From: Bicyclus anynana | Taxonomy: Eukaryota > Arthropoda > Insecta > Lepidoptera > Nymphalidae | Length of the DNA stretch: 64,000 bases | Direction: 5' to 3' | NCBI RefSeq assembly: GCF_947172395.1 | Contig: NC_069094.1 | Location: 1,634,501 to 1,698,500, forward strand | In this document: positions 19,616-30,468 of the stretch, one piece after another | Layout: each line of letters opens with the position of its first letter | How positions within the stretch are numbered: the first letter of the stretch is position 1 | Made by a program: the position numbers and the translations under genes | Notes under the pieces: generated by a model | What the model was told of the DNA's origin: nothing | Databases searched by the model: none | What the model saw: only the letters and a program-made list of their open reading frames with translations

Positions 19616-19811
19616 CTAGCTGACGCCGCACGGTTTCACCCGCGTGGTTCTTGTTTCCGTAGGAATACGGGGATAAAATATACCATAAAGCCTTCCTCGA
19701 TAAATGGGCTATCTAACGCTGAAAGAATTTTTCAAATCGGATCAGTAGTTCCTGAAATTAGCGCGTTCAAGCAAACAAACAAACTCTACAGCTTTATAAT
19801 ATTCGTATAGA
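19616..19811 (-). mobile_element. Complete short Helitron (minus)
   Basis: On the minus strand it starts TCTATACGAATATTATAAAG and ends GCGTCAGCTAG, inserted between A and T. Internal blocks GAACGCGCTAATTTCAGGAA and TCGAGGAAGGCTTTATGG match the copies at 14238 and 44561. Non-autonomous. Confidence 0.88.
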
Positions 19812-20276
19812 TTTGTTTTGGAAATAATTTAAACGATCTCCATAAACTACGCATATAGCAAACTTGAAGTAAATATTTTAATGAATAATATTTATAGTGG
19901 AATTGGGTTATAATTCAATAATTAATATCAAATCAATAAAAACCGTTTTTTTCTTATTCCGTAAAGCCTATTTTTAATGAAAATGGTGGTGTGAAAAAGC
20001 GACCCTTCCTACGATTTTTGGTACTTAGGGTCGTTTTTTCAAAACGATGGCAATGTGGACCGACACGTTAAAAGTAAAATGAATGTGGGATGTATGAAAT
20101 GGCGACAGGTCTCAGGTGTACTAACGAACACATCGAAGACGTTTCATGTATACGTCAAGTCGAGCCGTCATGCACGCAGCGACCAACACACGATCAGTTG
20201 TTACCGTGGGTGCTGCAGAAACTTGGGCATACTTAATCGTCAATGGCTAGCTAGCTTTAAATAAACTTGTGCCTCT
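19812..20276. other. Mixed sequence, no recognised gene
   Basis: The 69-codon frame at 20055-20264 has no known domain. The word GACCAACACACGATCAGTT near 20180 recurs in reversed form near 38998, hinting at a dispersed repeat. Confidence 0.4.
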
Positions 20277-20332
20277 TCCAAGTAAGCCCGCTTCCATCTT
20301 AGACCGCATCGTCAGTTATAATCAGGTGTGAT
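20277..20332 (+). mobile_element. SINE family 1 tail fragment
   Basis: AGCCCGCTTCCATCTTAGAC followed by a CATCGTCAGT-type segment matches the 3' part of SINE 1, just upstream of a longer copy in the same orientation. Confidence 0.65.
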
Positions 20333-20372
20333 TGTTTTGTTGTGAAGCACGTCTAAGCTTACTGCTTCATTT

Positions 20373-20650
20373 TGACGGCCTCGGTGGATTTACAAGACGG
20401 AGGTCCTGGGTTCGATCCCTGGCTGGGCAGATTGAGATTTTCTTAATTTGTCCAGGTCTAGCTGGTGGGAGGCTTCGGCCTACCGGCAAAGACGTACCGC
20501 CAAGCGATTTAGCGTTCCGGTACGATGACGTGTAGAAACCGAAAGGGGTGTGGATTTTCATCCTCCTCCTAACAAGTTAGCCCGCTTCCATCTTAGACTG
20601 CATCATCACTTACCATCAGGTGAGATTGTAGTCAAGGGCTAACTTGTATT
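20373..20650 (+). mobile_element. SINE family 1 with A-box deleted
   Basis: The head reads GACGGCCTCGGTGGATTTAC: the segment CGTGGCGCAGTGGTATGCG present in other copies is missing, removing the A-box, while the B-box GGTTCGATCCCTGG remains. Body and tail are intact to AGGGCTAACTTGTA; the A tail is poor. Such a deletion would weaken pol III transcription. Confidence 0.88.
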
Positions 20651-21145
20651 TTATGTTTAAGATTCTTTTTGTTTAGGAAACTACAGTTATCCTTCGTATC
20701 TACTCCATACGGATCTAAAGTCTTAAAATCCCAGATAAAAGAAGACAGTAAGGAATGATGCTTTGCTTTGTTATTGTCGTCCAAATTCCCAATGGATAGT
20801 CCAAAATAAGTTTTGATCTTGACATTCGGATGAGCAAAGAAATCCACGTTCAGATTTCGAACGCATCGATCCATTAACATCAATGATCAATTATGTAATT
20901 GGTCATGCGCGTGGAATCACGCACGAATCTGCCATTAGAAGTGGTTTTTGCCGAGGTCACTGTCTCCGAGCGGCGGGCGTAACAACTTAAGACTATAAAA
21001 TTAATTGATTTTTAATTACCTAAATTTCTAATTATTTTTGGCCACACGATGGACTTGGCACCCGCACCATGAAACCATGGAACGCTATGATATTTATTCC
21101 TTCCTATCTGGTTTTTAGTGGAAAACCATTGTCTGTAATAGTCAA
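20651..21145. other. Sequence without recognised gene
   Basis: A block at 21040-21090 (ACGATGGACTTGGC, CCATGGAACGCTATGATATT) resembles 8770-8830, so it may be a low-copy dispersed repeat. Nothing else stood out. Confidence 0.4.
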
Positions 21146-21275
21146 AATGCATTTATTTCAATTACGATTAGTTTAGTTTACAAACACATTTGATACGTCA
21201 AGTTGTTTCATGAGTTAATGGTGATAATTAAAGTCGAAAACTTAAAATAATTAAAGTTACGAAGGTTCCAAAAAA
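21146..21275 (-). mobile_element. Non-LTR retrotransposon 3' end, type B (minus)
   Basis: On the minus strand it reads TGGAACCTTCGTAACTTTAA then ATTATCACCATTAA, a segment ending GTAAACTAAAC, and AATTGAAATAAATGCATTTT. The copy at 61912-62040 has the same order and strand. This is a 3' UTR remnant with no coding part. Confidence 0.65.
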
Positions 21276-21278
21276 ACG

Positions 21279-21389
21279 CCCAGGCTCAGCGCAGACAGAA
21301 AAGAGCGCAGCGGAGAGGATACGCGATCCGTAAAGGAAATGCCCGAGACCGCGCGAGGATTGTTGCTCTCTGTCTGCGCTGACCCTAGG
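21279..21389. mobile_element. MITE with TCAGCGCAGACAGA ends
   Basis: CCCAGGCTCAGCGCAGACAG at the left pairs with CTGTCTGCGCTGACCCTAGG at the right with two mismatches. GC-rich, 111 bp, adjacent to the LINE remnant. Confidence 0.65.
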
Positions 21390-21862
21390 TCCGGACCCTA
21401 TGTTTTTTTATTTTTGTAGTTAAGTAATGAAATATTAGGTATGCAATTCGGTTCCTATACGTGGTCTCGTTAATACCTTAAAGTTATGGGAAATACTCCC
21501 GAGCCCCCTGTATAGTCACTGTAAAAACTGACCTGCGTTAATTAAGGCCACATACTCGTAACATAGCGTATATATCATATCATCATATATTGCGCATTTT
21601 GAAAAGATACTCAAAGCGGCAGGACACAGTAAGTAAATGAATCTTATACACAGTGGTAGACATTTGAATAGCACTTGCGTATCAGTTCGTCTGTTATCTC
21701 GGCAATATAAGCGGCAATCAAATGCGCTATATTGGTTTTCCTTATCAGTGCCTAACAGCTTTGCGCTAATAAACGACAGATGGTATGTTATAGACGTGCC
21801 TACATTATGTCAGATACTTATTTAATTGTTTCTTCGTTTAACTTTTATATAATAAAAGTATT
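21390..21862. other. AT-rich sequence, minor repeat fragment only
   Basis: ATGGGAAATACTCCCGAGCC then CCCTGTAT at 21486-21513 is shared with 47650-47690 (ATGGGAAATACTTCGAGCAT) and echoes ACAGGGTGTTCGGG at 62821, a small dispersed family. No coding signal. Confidence 0.45.
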
Positions 21863-22005
21863 CTTTTTTTTTTTGCATAAGCAAGCGCTTAGCTGCAATA
21901 AAGTCTGTTGGTAAGAGATGATGCAGCATATGGTGTAGATAGCTTTCCTAGAAGATGCTATTCACTCTTGACATAAGATACCCATGTTGCAGGTGGTGGG
22001 GAAGA
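21863..22005 (-). mobile_element. SINE-like element related to family 1 (minus)
   Basis: It begins with a poly-T run (an A tail on the minus strand), followed by GTTGGTAAGAGATGATGCAG, CTAGAAGATGCTATTCACTC and a CATGTTGCAGGTGGTGGGG segment. The TAAG(T/A)GATGATGCAG word is shared with SINE 1. No tRNA-like head is visible. Confidence 0.55.
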
Positions 22006-22151
22006 CGAGTTTTTCTGTACATATACATATATATTATTTTCAAATTAATTGTTGAAGTTATAGTTACTTAGTTATTAACTGAAAACGCTACTAAAAAGAA
22101 ACATTTTACATATACATACTTATATATGTCTAACTTGAAAAATAATGTACT

Positions 22152-22218
22152 TACCATTTTATTTACACAACCTAGGGAGAAAAAATTTTTCTCCCTAGGT
22201 TGTATAAATAAAATGGTA
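22152..22218. repeat. Near-perfect 33-bp-arm palindrome with no loop
   Basis: TACCATTTTATTTACACAAC and CTAGGGAGAAAAA are mirrored immediately after one central base, with a single mismatch (C against T). Together with the next hairpin it forms a double stem. Confidence 0.92.
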
Positions 22219-22224
22219 CCTCAA

Positions 22225-22267
22225 AAGGAGAGTATGTATTGGACATAGGTACATACATACTCTCCTT
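22225..22267. repeat. Hairpin with 15-bp perfect arms
   Basis: AAGGAGAGTATGTAT pairs exactly with ATACATACTCTCCTT across a 13-nt loop. It follows the preceding palindrome by six bases. Confidence 0.9.
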
Positions 22268-23111
22268 AAGTCGCGAAAATTGTCCATGTCATATCAGTCC
22301 ATAACAAACTTAAGTAGGTCATAAAAACATTAAGTACTTACTAAAATATTTATGAATTAAGTGTTACTCACTTTTTTTTTATTAAATTCTAACAAAGGCT
22401 CAATATCGTAACTCGTACATCTCTCCTTGTTAACCTTTACAAACAAATTTACCAAGGCGTGAAATAACCCATTGTTTTTCCGCCGGAAATAACTCGCGAA
22501 GTAAAAAAAAACATTAGTATAATAAAACACTCGGAAAAATTACCTTTTTTCATGTTATTTCAACTAATTGTTTCGCGAAACAATACGGCTAGAATCAAAG
22601 TGAAAGCGACGTCGATAACTGTAGAGAACAGGGGCGGCAAACATTTTGTCATTTTTGAGGACTATAATTTTGTTTTAAAAAATTCATCTAATTAATTTTA
22701 GACTATACGTAGTGTCTGCAAAATTCGAGTCCGATCAGAACACAATACACATGGCAGTGTAAAAAAACCTAATAGCTAGCTATATCATGTATACATGACT
22801 CTTCTTTTTTTTTCGTAGGGGGGAAAATACTCATGGACGCCCGTTTAGGTAGTGCCGGACTCCTACCGGCTGAAAACGCTGGTGTACCTGCCATTTAGCC
22901 TACCACCAGCGTCACAGCGTCTTACAACATAACCTATCACAAGATACAAGCTTGATAGTTGCTAATTCATAAGATCGACATTTTACGAGGTTGTCTGGTA
23001 ACTACAAGATATAGTTTAGTCTACTTTTCTACCACAGATGTGCTAGTCAACTTTGAGTTTGTAGTGTCAAAGCGGGGCTGCAAAGCTGTATGACCGTTTC
23101 CACTCACTTGA
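22268..23111. other. AT-rich sequence, nothing recognised
   Basis: Only a short hairpin ACGCTGGTG/CCACCAGCGT near 22880-22915 was seen. No gene. Confidence 0.4.
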
Positions 23112-23330
23112 TTTTTTTTATTCTCTACAGGTTAGCTCTTGATTACAATCTTACCTGATGGTAAGTGATGATGCAATCTAAGATGGAAGCGGGTTAACTT
23201 GTTAGGAGTAGGATGAAATCCACACTCCTTTCGGTTTCTACACGACATCGTATCGGAACGCTAAATCGCTTAGCGGTACGTCCTTGTCGATAGGGTGGTT
23301 ACTAGCCACGGCCGAAATCTCCAACCAACC
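23112..23330 (-). mobile_element. SINE family 1, 5' truncated (minus)
   Basis: Poly-T, then CTTACCTGATGGTAAGTGATG and TAGCGGTACGTCC, matches the 3' two-thirds of SINE 1. The tRNA-like head is missing, as in typical 5' truncation. Confidence 0.85.
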
Positions 23331-23436
23331 AAAGTTTTTTAGTTGTCCAAAGCATCCTTATCTCATATAGGTAGGTACTTATCTCCCATCTTTCGCAATT
23401 TAGCGTGCATCTCCCTCATATAAAAACATTAGTGAA

Positions 23437-23572
23437 CGCACCGCGGTTTCACAGCCGGTCCCGTGGGAATGAATTTATCTATGTTACTCGCTGATGGTGT
23501 AGCTTTCGATTAGTGAAAGAATTTTTAAAATTGGTTTAGTTTAGGCATGAAAGTGTAACAAACTCACATTCG
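23437..23572 (-). mobile_element. Helitron-related fragment (minus)
   Basis: CACCGCGGTTTCACAGCCGG with CCCGTGGGAATG is a 3' end block on the minus strand, followed by GTTACTCGCTGATGGTGTAG and AGTGAAAGAATTTTTAAAAT. The block near 62948-63090 has the same order. Confidence 0.55.
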
Positions 23573-25634
23573 CTTTTTTAACATTAGTTAAGTTAGAATA
23601 TATTAATGGAACGTTTCTATCGATGCATACTCAGCTAAACCTAGTAGGTGAAATATGAAAATTAAGGGAACCTAATATTATTATATTATACATCATACAC
23701 CCAACTCTCAACTTAGCACATCTCTGATCGAAAAGGACCCATATATGGCTGGCGGCAACTTTGAAACAAAAGTCAAAATGGCGGACAGGTGGTACGTCAG
23801 GTTCCATACTAAAAAGTAGAAATGCCTTTTAAAAAAGTCGTCACGTAGGTGTAAGGTTCGCGGTCCCTGCTGCGAAGTGTGGAGGTTTATGATATCGCTG
23901 TTTAGGGCGGACGATTGGCTTAGCGGCGCGGGTTAATGATCCGCAACGATTCGCCCACTTCCCAAAACCCATTGGAAGTTTACTACGAAATGGTACACTT
24001 TAACGATTTGCCTTTATTTTAATGGCACGCTTTATTTGTCAATGGAAGGTTGTACTGACGGTATGCTGTTACTGAAATGATAAATTTCTTAACGACAAGA
24101 TGTTTAGTGGCAATAAACATCAGATTCACTTTCACGCAAATAGAACGAATAATCATAAATTAAATAAACTCCCACTGCTGACTTTACTACTCAGTAGAAT
24201 TTGCCTATTGAACCAGTAGTAGAGTTAGTAGAGTAGATGAATTTTTCAAAATTGTTTGTAAAGATAGTTTAAAAGTTATGTACACCTGCCTTCTTTACAC
24301 TATTTATTTGTTTTTAAATTGTTGTGTGTCTTACCTTAAAAAGGAAGCTAATAAGACTGTTCATATCAAAATACATAGTCTCGAGTTATTTTCATCTCAA
24401 GCTGAATACCGTCTCATCCGGTGTAGTAATCACATTTTCAGATGACTGAATGCTTAATCACAGCATTTGATTTTTAATTTAAAACAGCTCATAATGACTG
24501 TAAGTGTAACTTGAAAATAGAAAAGAAATATTAAATTATTAAATTTCAAATTGCTTTTTAATGAAATAACTTAATTACTTAATATCAGGTGGTTATTCAT
24601 CTCCAAATTGATGATGTCACTATTAAATAATAAAGTATTTGATCTTTTCGCATGTACCTACTTAAATATGGCCAAGGGCTTGGATTGAAATAACAGGAGA
24701 AGCCTCGTTTCAGGGTCACTTGCATCACTTTGTTGTTTGTCTGTCTGTATGTTTGTCAAGACCCTTTTCTCGGGAGCGCGTAGAGGTATCGAGTTAAAAT
24801 TAAAACCATATACACGGAACTGCACTCAGGTATATGGAAGAATCTGAAAACTTTACATATACTTAGTATATAAGTATAATTTGTATTTTAATTACTTATA
24901 TCATAAAAAAATATGATTAAACTACGTTAATAAATCCTCGAGGTTAAACAAAGAGGCAAAGCAAAATTTTAAAAATCCAAATAAATCGCAAGCCGCAATA
25001 TTTCACGAGTAGACATTATTGCAATACAAAGCCAGCAGTATCCCGACAACAAAGTAATTGAATACCGATAACAAAACAATAACTCGGTAAAAGCTTTCAG
25101 ATAATGAAATCTGGGCTCAACAAGCCCATAATACTAGATATAGGTCCCGGCAAATAAGTTGCCAAATGGCGGTCATCTGTGCAGGTACAAATAATAAAGA
25201 AAAAAGTGCTAAAAATATACTAAGTGGTTACCCAGATTTGTTTTAAGTATAAAATTTTTTCAAATAACAGTGGTATGCTACAAGAAAAATTCAAAACACC
25301 AACCTACTTACTACTACATGTTGTTAAGTATTGGGGTTAGGTGGTTTGTAATAACACCTGATGACTGCTGGGACTAGGTATACAATTATACATATAATCA
25401 GCTTTTCAATACGTTTACTATATTTTACAATTATGTTTTAACTGTCGATACAAACCTTTTTGCAGGTTCCCATGTTTTGTTTAAAGTCTCAGTTTAAATA
25501 TTATTTACTTTCAGAAAATAATTGTAAACGTGAATCACCATTTATCTTGCTCTTTAAAGTTATGATCGTTTCATTTTCTTGAAAATAAGATTATATAAAG
25601 TTAAGAGAAATAAGAAGTCGTACAATTGATAATA
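23573..25634. other. Intronic-type sequence, no element recognised; GC-richer patch
   Basis: Mostly AT-rich and without repeats I know. A patch at 23840-23980 is clearly GC-richer (GGCGGACGATTGGCTTAGCG, GCGCGGGTTAATGATCCGCA) and could be a regulatory element. A fragment near 24760 (CTCGGGAGCGCGTAGAGGTA) belongs to a dispersed lepidopteran repeat, with another piece near 26630-26675. Confidence 0.45.
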
Positions 25635-25720
25635 TCGTACGCGATTGCAATGGCATCAACGTGTTGCTATGGTTACGCGTCAATACCTAATAATTAGTAA
25701 CTGCGCATAGGTCAACTTAT
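25635..25720 (+). repeat. 86-bp dispersed repeat, copy 1
   Basis: It starts TCGTACGCGATTGCAATG and ends AGGTCAACTTA. The copy at 28550-28635 has the same ends and the same length, while the middle has diverged. Confidence 0.65.
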
Positions 25721-27612
25721 ACGCCGCTACCTATCTACCTAGTTACCTACCTACATAATATACAGCGGCAAAGTGCAAGGTCGATGGAGACGTCTTACAC
25801 CGAAGGTCATTCCCTTTTTAGGTCTGGCGAGAAGAGAAGATTCTAATAAATGAATATTGCGCAATTGCGGTGAGTTATCGAGCCTTAAATTGAAAACGGG
25901 TTTCCTAAAATGGTTGTCGGTTTAATTACAACGCGCGGCTTTAGTGGGTGTTCCCATAAGTACTCGTATATTTGAGTGATACTACTATTACCACAGAACT
26001 ACTACACATATGAATATAAAAGTAACTATTGTTTTCTCTATTGTTTACACAATACCAAAACAGGAACCACAAATAACATTTGTGATTGTCCGGGCTAATC
26101 TCTATAACGGATATTTACCGATTTAAATAGGACTTTCAGTGGTAGATAGAGGAGTTTATTGACCAACACTCTCTACTCTTACTCTCTCTCTTACTGTTAC
26201 ATTCGATAGTCAAAATGCTAATAAAACCAATTTTGTTAGGTAATCAATAGTATTTTATGCACTTATAAGATAGTAAAAGTCGTCGTCTGTATATTGTGCG
26301 AACAGCCTAACGGACTCAATAAAATATGCACCCAATATGTACTAGATTAGGCAAAGAACGGCCACAATAAAAGGGAAAACATATTGTTTACCGTAGAACA
26401 TCCTCTGTACCGGTGGAATCAATTTAATAACAGAGATCTCAGAGAAATTAGACGGAGCTTCGTTGAAATGAAACTTCAAATACTTCGACAACTACAAGAA
26501 GGCAATACAAAATGGAAAATCCCCTTATTCAATAAAAATACATTAAGTAAGTAAATGTATTTAAATATTAATGTCATTTAAACATTGTTTGTACTTATTA
26601 AGGCTAATTACCCCAAGAGGAAGAAACGGAACCCTTATAGGATCCCTTTGTTGTCCGTCAGTCTGTTTTTTATACTATATGGTAAGAACATTATAGTTGA
26701 CTTAACAAGCAGATGGCCCACCTGATGTGGAAATTGAGTGTAAATTCATCGCCTATACTTCGCATCGCTGCGCAGGGCACGTCAAATAATTCGCAATATG
26801 TGTTTCTAAACAACAATCTACTAAAAACAGGTGTCTAAAGTGTCATGTGATTTAATTTTAATACTTACAACTACACAAATGAACAGAATACAGAATTCTT
26901 GAAACCGAAATTAACATGGCATTATTTTCCCGAACGATTTGTATAATAATTGTATAAAAATTACCTTGTCTGTCCCAAATGATTTCTATCACAAATAAAT
27001 GATGATATCGATTATTATGAACGAATTTGCACACGTGCGTCTATGTTTATGTCTAGTCAGTGTTGTCAATAAATGATGCTACGCCGCGAGCGGTCGCAAA
27101 GAGACGTGTTTGCCGGGGCCGGCATCATCGCAAGCAAAGCAAATAACCGCTATTTGCCTTGTATTTTCGCCGATGTTGGCATTGTCAATAACGCGGAACA
27201 TTTGCTACAGATGCCGTTTAGCCTTGTCGGTGTTTTGCTGTTTTTTTTTTGTAGCATTTGTAGTTTTTCAGTTAACTTTATAATCTTTATTGTTGATTTG
27301 AATAATTTGACAAGGATGGATGACTTTTTGCCGTCTCTTTCAATATACGAGTACCATCATTCAAAGACAGGCCCTCAATTACTAAACTAAAAATGACGCA
27401 ACGCTCAAAGTATTCGACCGCTCTAAATAAGTGCGACTCTATATTTAGATCATAACTTATTTGTCCCCAAGAGTACGTTGCTCCGGGTCAAACTAATGAA
27501 ATATTTTATTTCGCGACGTGGGTGATGCTCATAATATCAGACTGCACTGGCCTCTGATAGACTCTCCAACTTGGTTGGCGTCAATAGCACAGGTAATTTA
27601 AACTTGACGCTT
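25721..27612. other. Intronic-type sequence, no recognised gene
   Basis: The 105-codon frame at 27073-27390 is GC-rich at its start (CGCCGCGAGCGGTCGC) and then hydrophobic, but matches no family I know. At 26705-26760, AGCAGATGGCCCACCTGATG is a fragment of a common lepidopteran retroposon. Confidence 0.4.
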
Positions 27613-27728
27613 AAAATCAAAAAATCAAAATCAAAAATCATTTATTTCAAGTAGGCTCAGTTTACAAGCACTTTTGTAAACTGAGCCTACTTGAAATAAA
27701 TGATTTTTTATTTTGATTTTTTGATTGA
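27613..27728. repeat. Foldback of two LINE 3' tails (55-bp arms)
   Basis: The left arm holds a TCAAAAATCATTTATTTCAA segment and AGTAGGCTCAGTTTACAA. The right arm mirrors it after a 6-nt loop with one mismatch. The arm sequence is the 3' terminus of the type A LINE seen at 60250-60392, here joined head to head. Confidence 0.92.
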
Positions 27729-27776
27729 TCACACAGATTGTGAATGTGTATTGATCACACAGATTGTAAATGTGTA
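27725..27776 (+). repeat. 26-bp tandem duplication
   Basis: TTGATCACACAGATTGTGAA then TGTGTA is followed at once by the same unit with one change (GTGAA to GTAAA). It abuts the foldback on its left. Confidence 0.92.
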
Positions 27777-28549
27777 TTTGTACAAGACAAAATATAGTAA
27801 CTGTTGCTAAATAAACGAGACAGAGACGGTTATTTCGAGAAAAAAAAGACACAATGTTTAATAATAGTTGTAACTAAATAACAGCAACTAAGTTGTCTTA
27901 TCTGTCTTGTTCTCAATAAGCTTATCCGCGCGAGAAAGACAGGAATTTTCATTTAAATCTTATTGCCACATTACATAATAGTCCTAGGTATTACTAGTTT
28001 GTGCGCGTACCTTCATCTGAACTGCTTAGGTTTCGTTATTTAATAATTATACCTTTATGGCATCAACGTACCAAGTCGGAAACGCAGGTAGGAAATGCAT
28101 TTTGAGATTTTATAAAGTTTGTTACTTTAATTAGTTTCATTAAACTTCAACAGATTATCCAACACTGTCGGTTCATATTGGTTACTAAATATATTATGTA
28201 CCTAGTTTCGAGATCAGACCACTCCTGTTTCTACCCACAAGCAGTGCTATGTCGTTATTGCAAAAACTCGTTAAATTTATAATACCAATTTTTAGTATAA
28301 CTGGAATTATGAGAGTTTAATATAAAGATGAAGTATTTTAAACTCGTTACGGTTTTATCTTAAGCAAAATTTTGCTACAATGCTCTTATCTGTCACCAAT
28401 CAGTATTGCTGTGTTGTGATCTTCAAAGAATATAATTGCCGGCAATGATATTATCATTAGTTACCTGTACATTAGCATTAAGTACCATAATTACTTGAGT
28501 ATTATGGTCATACTTTACTACAAAATATGATATCAAAGAACTGAAAATC
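27777..28549. other. AT-rich sequence, nothing recognised
   Basis: No coding signal or repeat family was seen. Confidence 0.4.
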
Positions 28550-28635
28550 TCGTACGCGATTGCAATGCAGTCAAATTATAGCTAATAAGTTACGCTTTAA
28601 CACACAAAAATGTGTCAATGCTCATGGGTCAACTT
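28550..28635 (+). repeat. 86-bp dispersed repeat, copy 2
   Basis: TCGTACGCGATTGCAATGCA to CATGGGTCAACTTA, matching 25635-25720 at both ends. Confidence 0.65.
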
Positions 28636-28702
28636 ACAGGTCGCGACCTATACGTTTCTGACTTATGCGGATTTTAGTAAGTATCATTTGTATATTGAGA
28701 GT

Positions 28703-28845
28703 CATACAAGTGCGTCCGTCCACTTATCTGCATCGTACGGATCGCTTCGAATGGATTTTATCTACCGTAAAATTACAAATTTGATGCGATGTTTGATGCG
28801 ATGCGTCCGATACGTGCGATACGAATCAGTGGACGCCTACCATAA
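28703..28845 (+). mobile_element. Palindromic MITE, GTCCAC/GTGGAC family, copy 1
   Basis: It reads GTCCGTCCACTTATCTGCAT, then GATTTTATCTACCGTAAAAT and a segment ending ATCAGTGGACGCCTACCATAA. The copy at 58335-58450 contains the same blocks in reverse orientation. The ends GTCCAC / GTGGAC are inverted. Non-coding; the 95-codon frame crossing it is accidental. Confidence 0.7.
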
Positions 28846-29290
28846 TCCGTCGGTTTGCGTTTCTGTCCTTCTTCGGCTAAACCGCACCATTTGGTGATCA
28901 TACGTACTCCTATGTGGTATCAATGTGGTACATCTTCACGGTTCGTGAATAAAAATACGTGACAGATCACTTAGCGGTTATGTTACGGTGTTATCTAAGA
29001 GTTCTTTATGTTTTACCGTTATGGTTCTCGGAACGGTACATCGTACACCTGCGATTTCACACTCCGCGGGCCAAGTGGAGTGGAGTGGGCTTGCGCTTCG
29101 GTTTAGCGTCAAATCAAATCAAATCAGATGTTGGATAACTGTGTGGCTTTGCTCCGTAGGGTTCCGTAGACTGGTCTATATAAAAACCGCGGAACACTTT
29201 CCGTGGTTTCTATAATTGAAGGTATATAACGCTTAGGAAGGGGGTATTGCTCTTGAAGATGCCAATTTTATAAAATTTATTTATTATTAA
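28846..29290. other. Sequence without recognised element
   Basis: No coding signal. CAAATCAAATCAAATCAGAT near 29110 is a short tandem stretch. Confidence 0.4.
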
Positions 29291-29529
29291 ACCCTCATTC
29301 ACACTATAGTTTTTTCAACGGACATTAAAAAAGCGCTCAAATAGGTACAACAAATGCGTTCCCAAGTACTTATATGTTCACACGACAGCGTTTTTAAAAA
29401 ACAACGCTTTTTTTTCGAGCAGTGTAGCATTTTCAATTTTGGGCATTGGAAATAGACCTTCATTTAACTTATACTATATTTGAACGCTTTTTTAACGTCC
29501 GTTGAAAAAACTCTCGTGCGAATGAGGTC
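29291..29529. mobile_element. MITE with about 55-bp inverted termini and TAA duplication
   Basis: ACCCTCATTCACACTATAGT and TTTTTCAACGGACATTAAAA at the left are mirrored at the right by TTTTAACGTCCGTTGAAAAA and CTCTCGTGCGAATGAGGTC. TAA lies directly outside both ends, a 3-bp duplication as made by PIF/Harbinger-type transposases. 239 bp, no coding part. Confidence 0.82.
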
Positions 29530-30468
29530 TAACAGATGCTCGCGACCGACTTCGCGCGCGTGGAACCTTTGGCTGCTCTAATTTCGAGGAACAGTCTGTC
29601 ATACAAAGTTCCGCCTCTGCTCTACTGTTTCTTTTCTTATCTTTTTAACCGACTTCAAAAAGGAGGGGGTTCTGATTTTTTTTATTACCTTTAAATTTTA
29701 CTTTTTCAGTGTATCTAAAGCCTAAAAGAAAACTGCTTTTCAGATATACCTAAGTAATATCGTGGACTTTTTTTAGTTCTAAAGAGGAATACCTTACTAT
29801 GCATTGTTTTTGTAAAATCGAAATAGTTACACGCCATTTTGATGAAAGCTCCCAGGTTAATAAAATTAACATCGCGCGTAGCGGATGCGAGTCTCATTGA
29901 AACTTTAGCAGTTTCAAAATTGTAGTTACCTACTATATATATTTTTTAGTTCCAAATGACCTACAATTTCGGTGAGGAATGCCATTGTGGCGGTTTTAAT
30001 TAAATGTTCGCCAATTAAGCAGAAAGGTTTCCATTTTTTAACAATGGACCTCGCGACGGCTTGTTCTCGCGGTATCCAGCGGTATCAAGGTCGCGCTCAA
30101 CAACAGTGCTGAACAAAAAGTTGATCTTTTGTGTTGTTGTTATTTAAACAACTTTAACAAAATCCTTTTGGCTGTAAGTTGTTTTGTACTTCGTGATGGA
30201 AGGTCTACTCGCAGTTGTAGTGGAAAATGTAACGCAGTAATAAGTATTGTAGTTGATCAATGATGGCTCTTGTCATTAGTCAAATGACGATTAACGACGG
30301 CCTCTGAGGTTGCCACCTTCTCTCTAATGGAGTTTAATCAAGTTTAAGTTCCAACAGCTCCGCGGTTCAAAACTAAAAAAACTGTGAGGTCCACCAACCC
30401 TCTTGCGGTTGCTCTTAAGCTTATTTTTTTAACTAATTAAAAGATTTTTATTGACTAATAAAAATTTT
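29530..30468. other. Sequence without recognised gene
   Basis: It contains the dispersed motif AACCGACTTCAAAAAGGAGG at 29648. A patch near 30050-30110 (CTCGCGACGGC, CGGTATCCAGCGGTATCAAG) is GC-richer. No element was identified. Confidence 0.4.

Noticed and set aside
25715..25755. CTAC-rich run as an unusual motif
   Set aside because: It is an ordinary imperfect TACC/CTAC microsatellite, like that near 15425.
27073..27390. 105-codon open frame with hydrophobic middle
   Set aside because: No recognisable family, no splice signals in frame, and the hydrophobic part comes from a T-rich tract.
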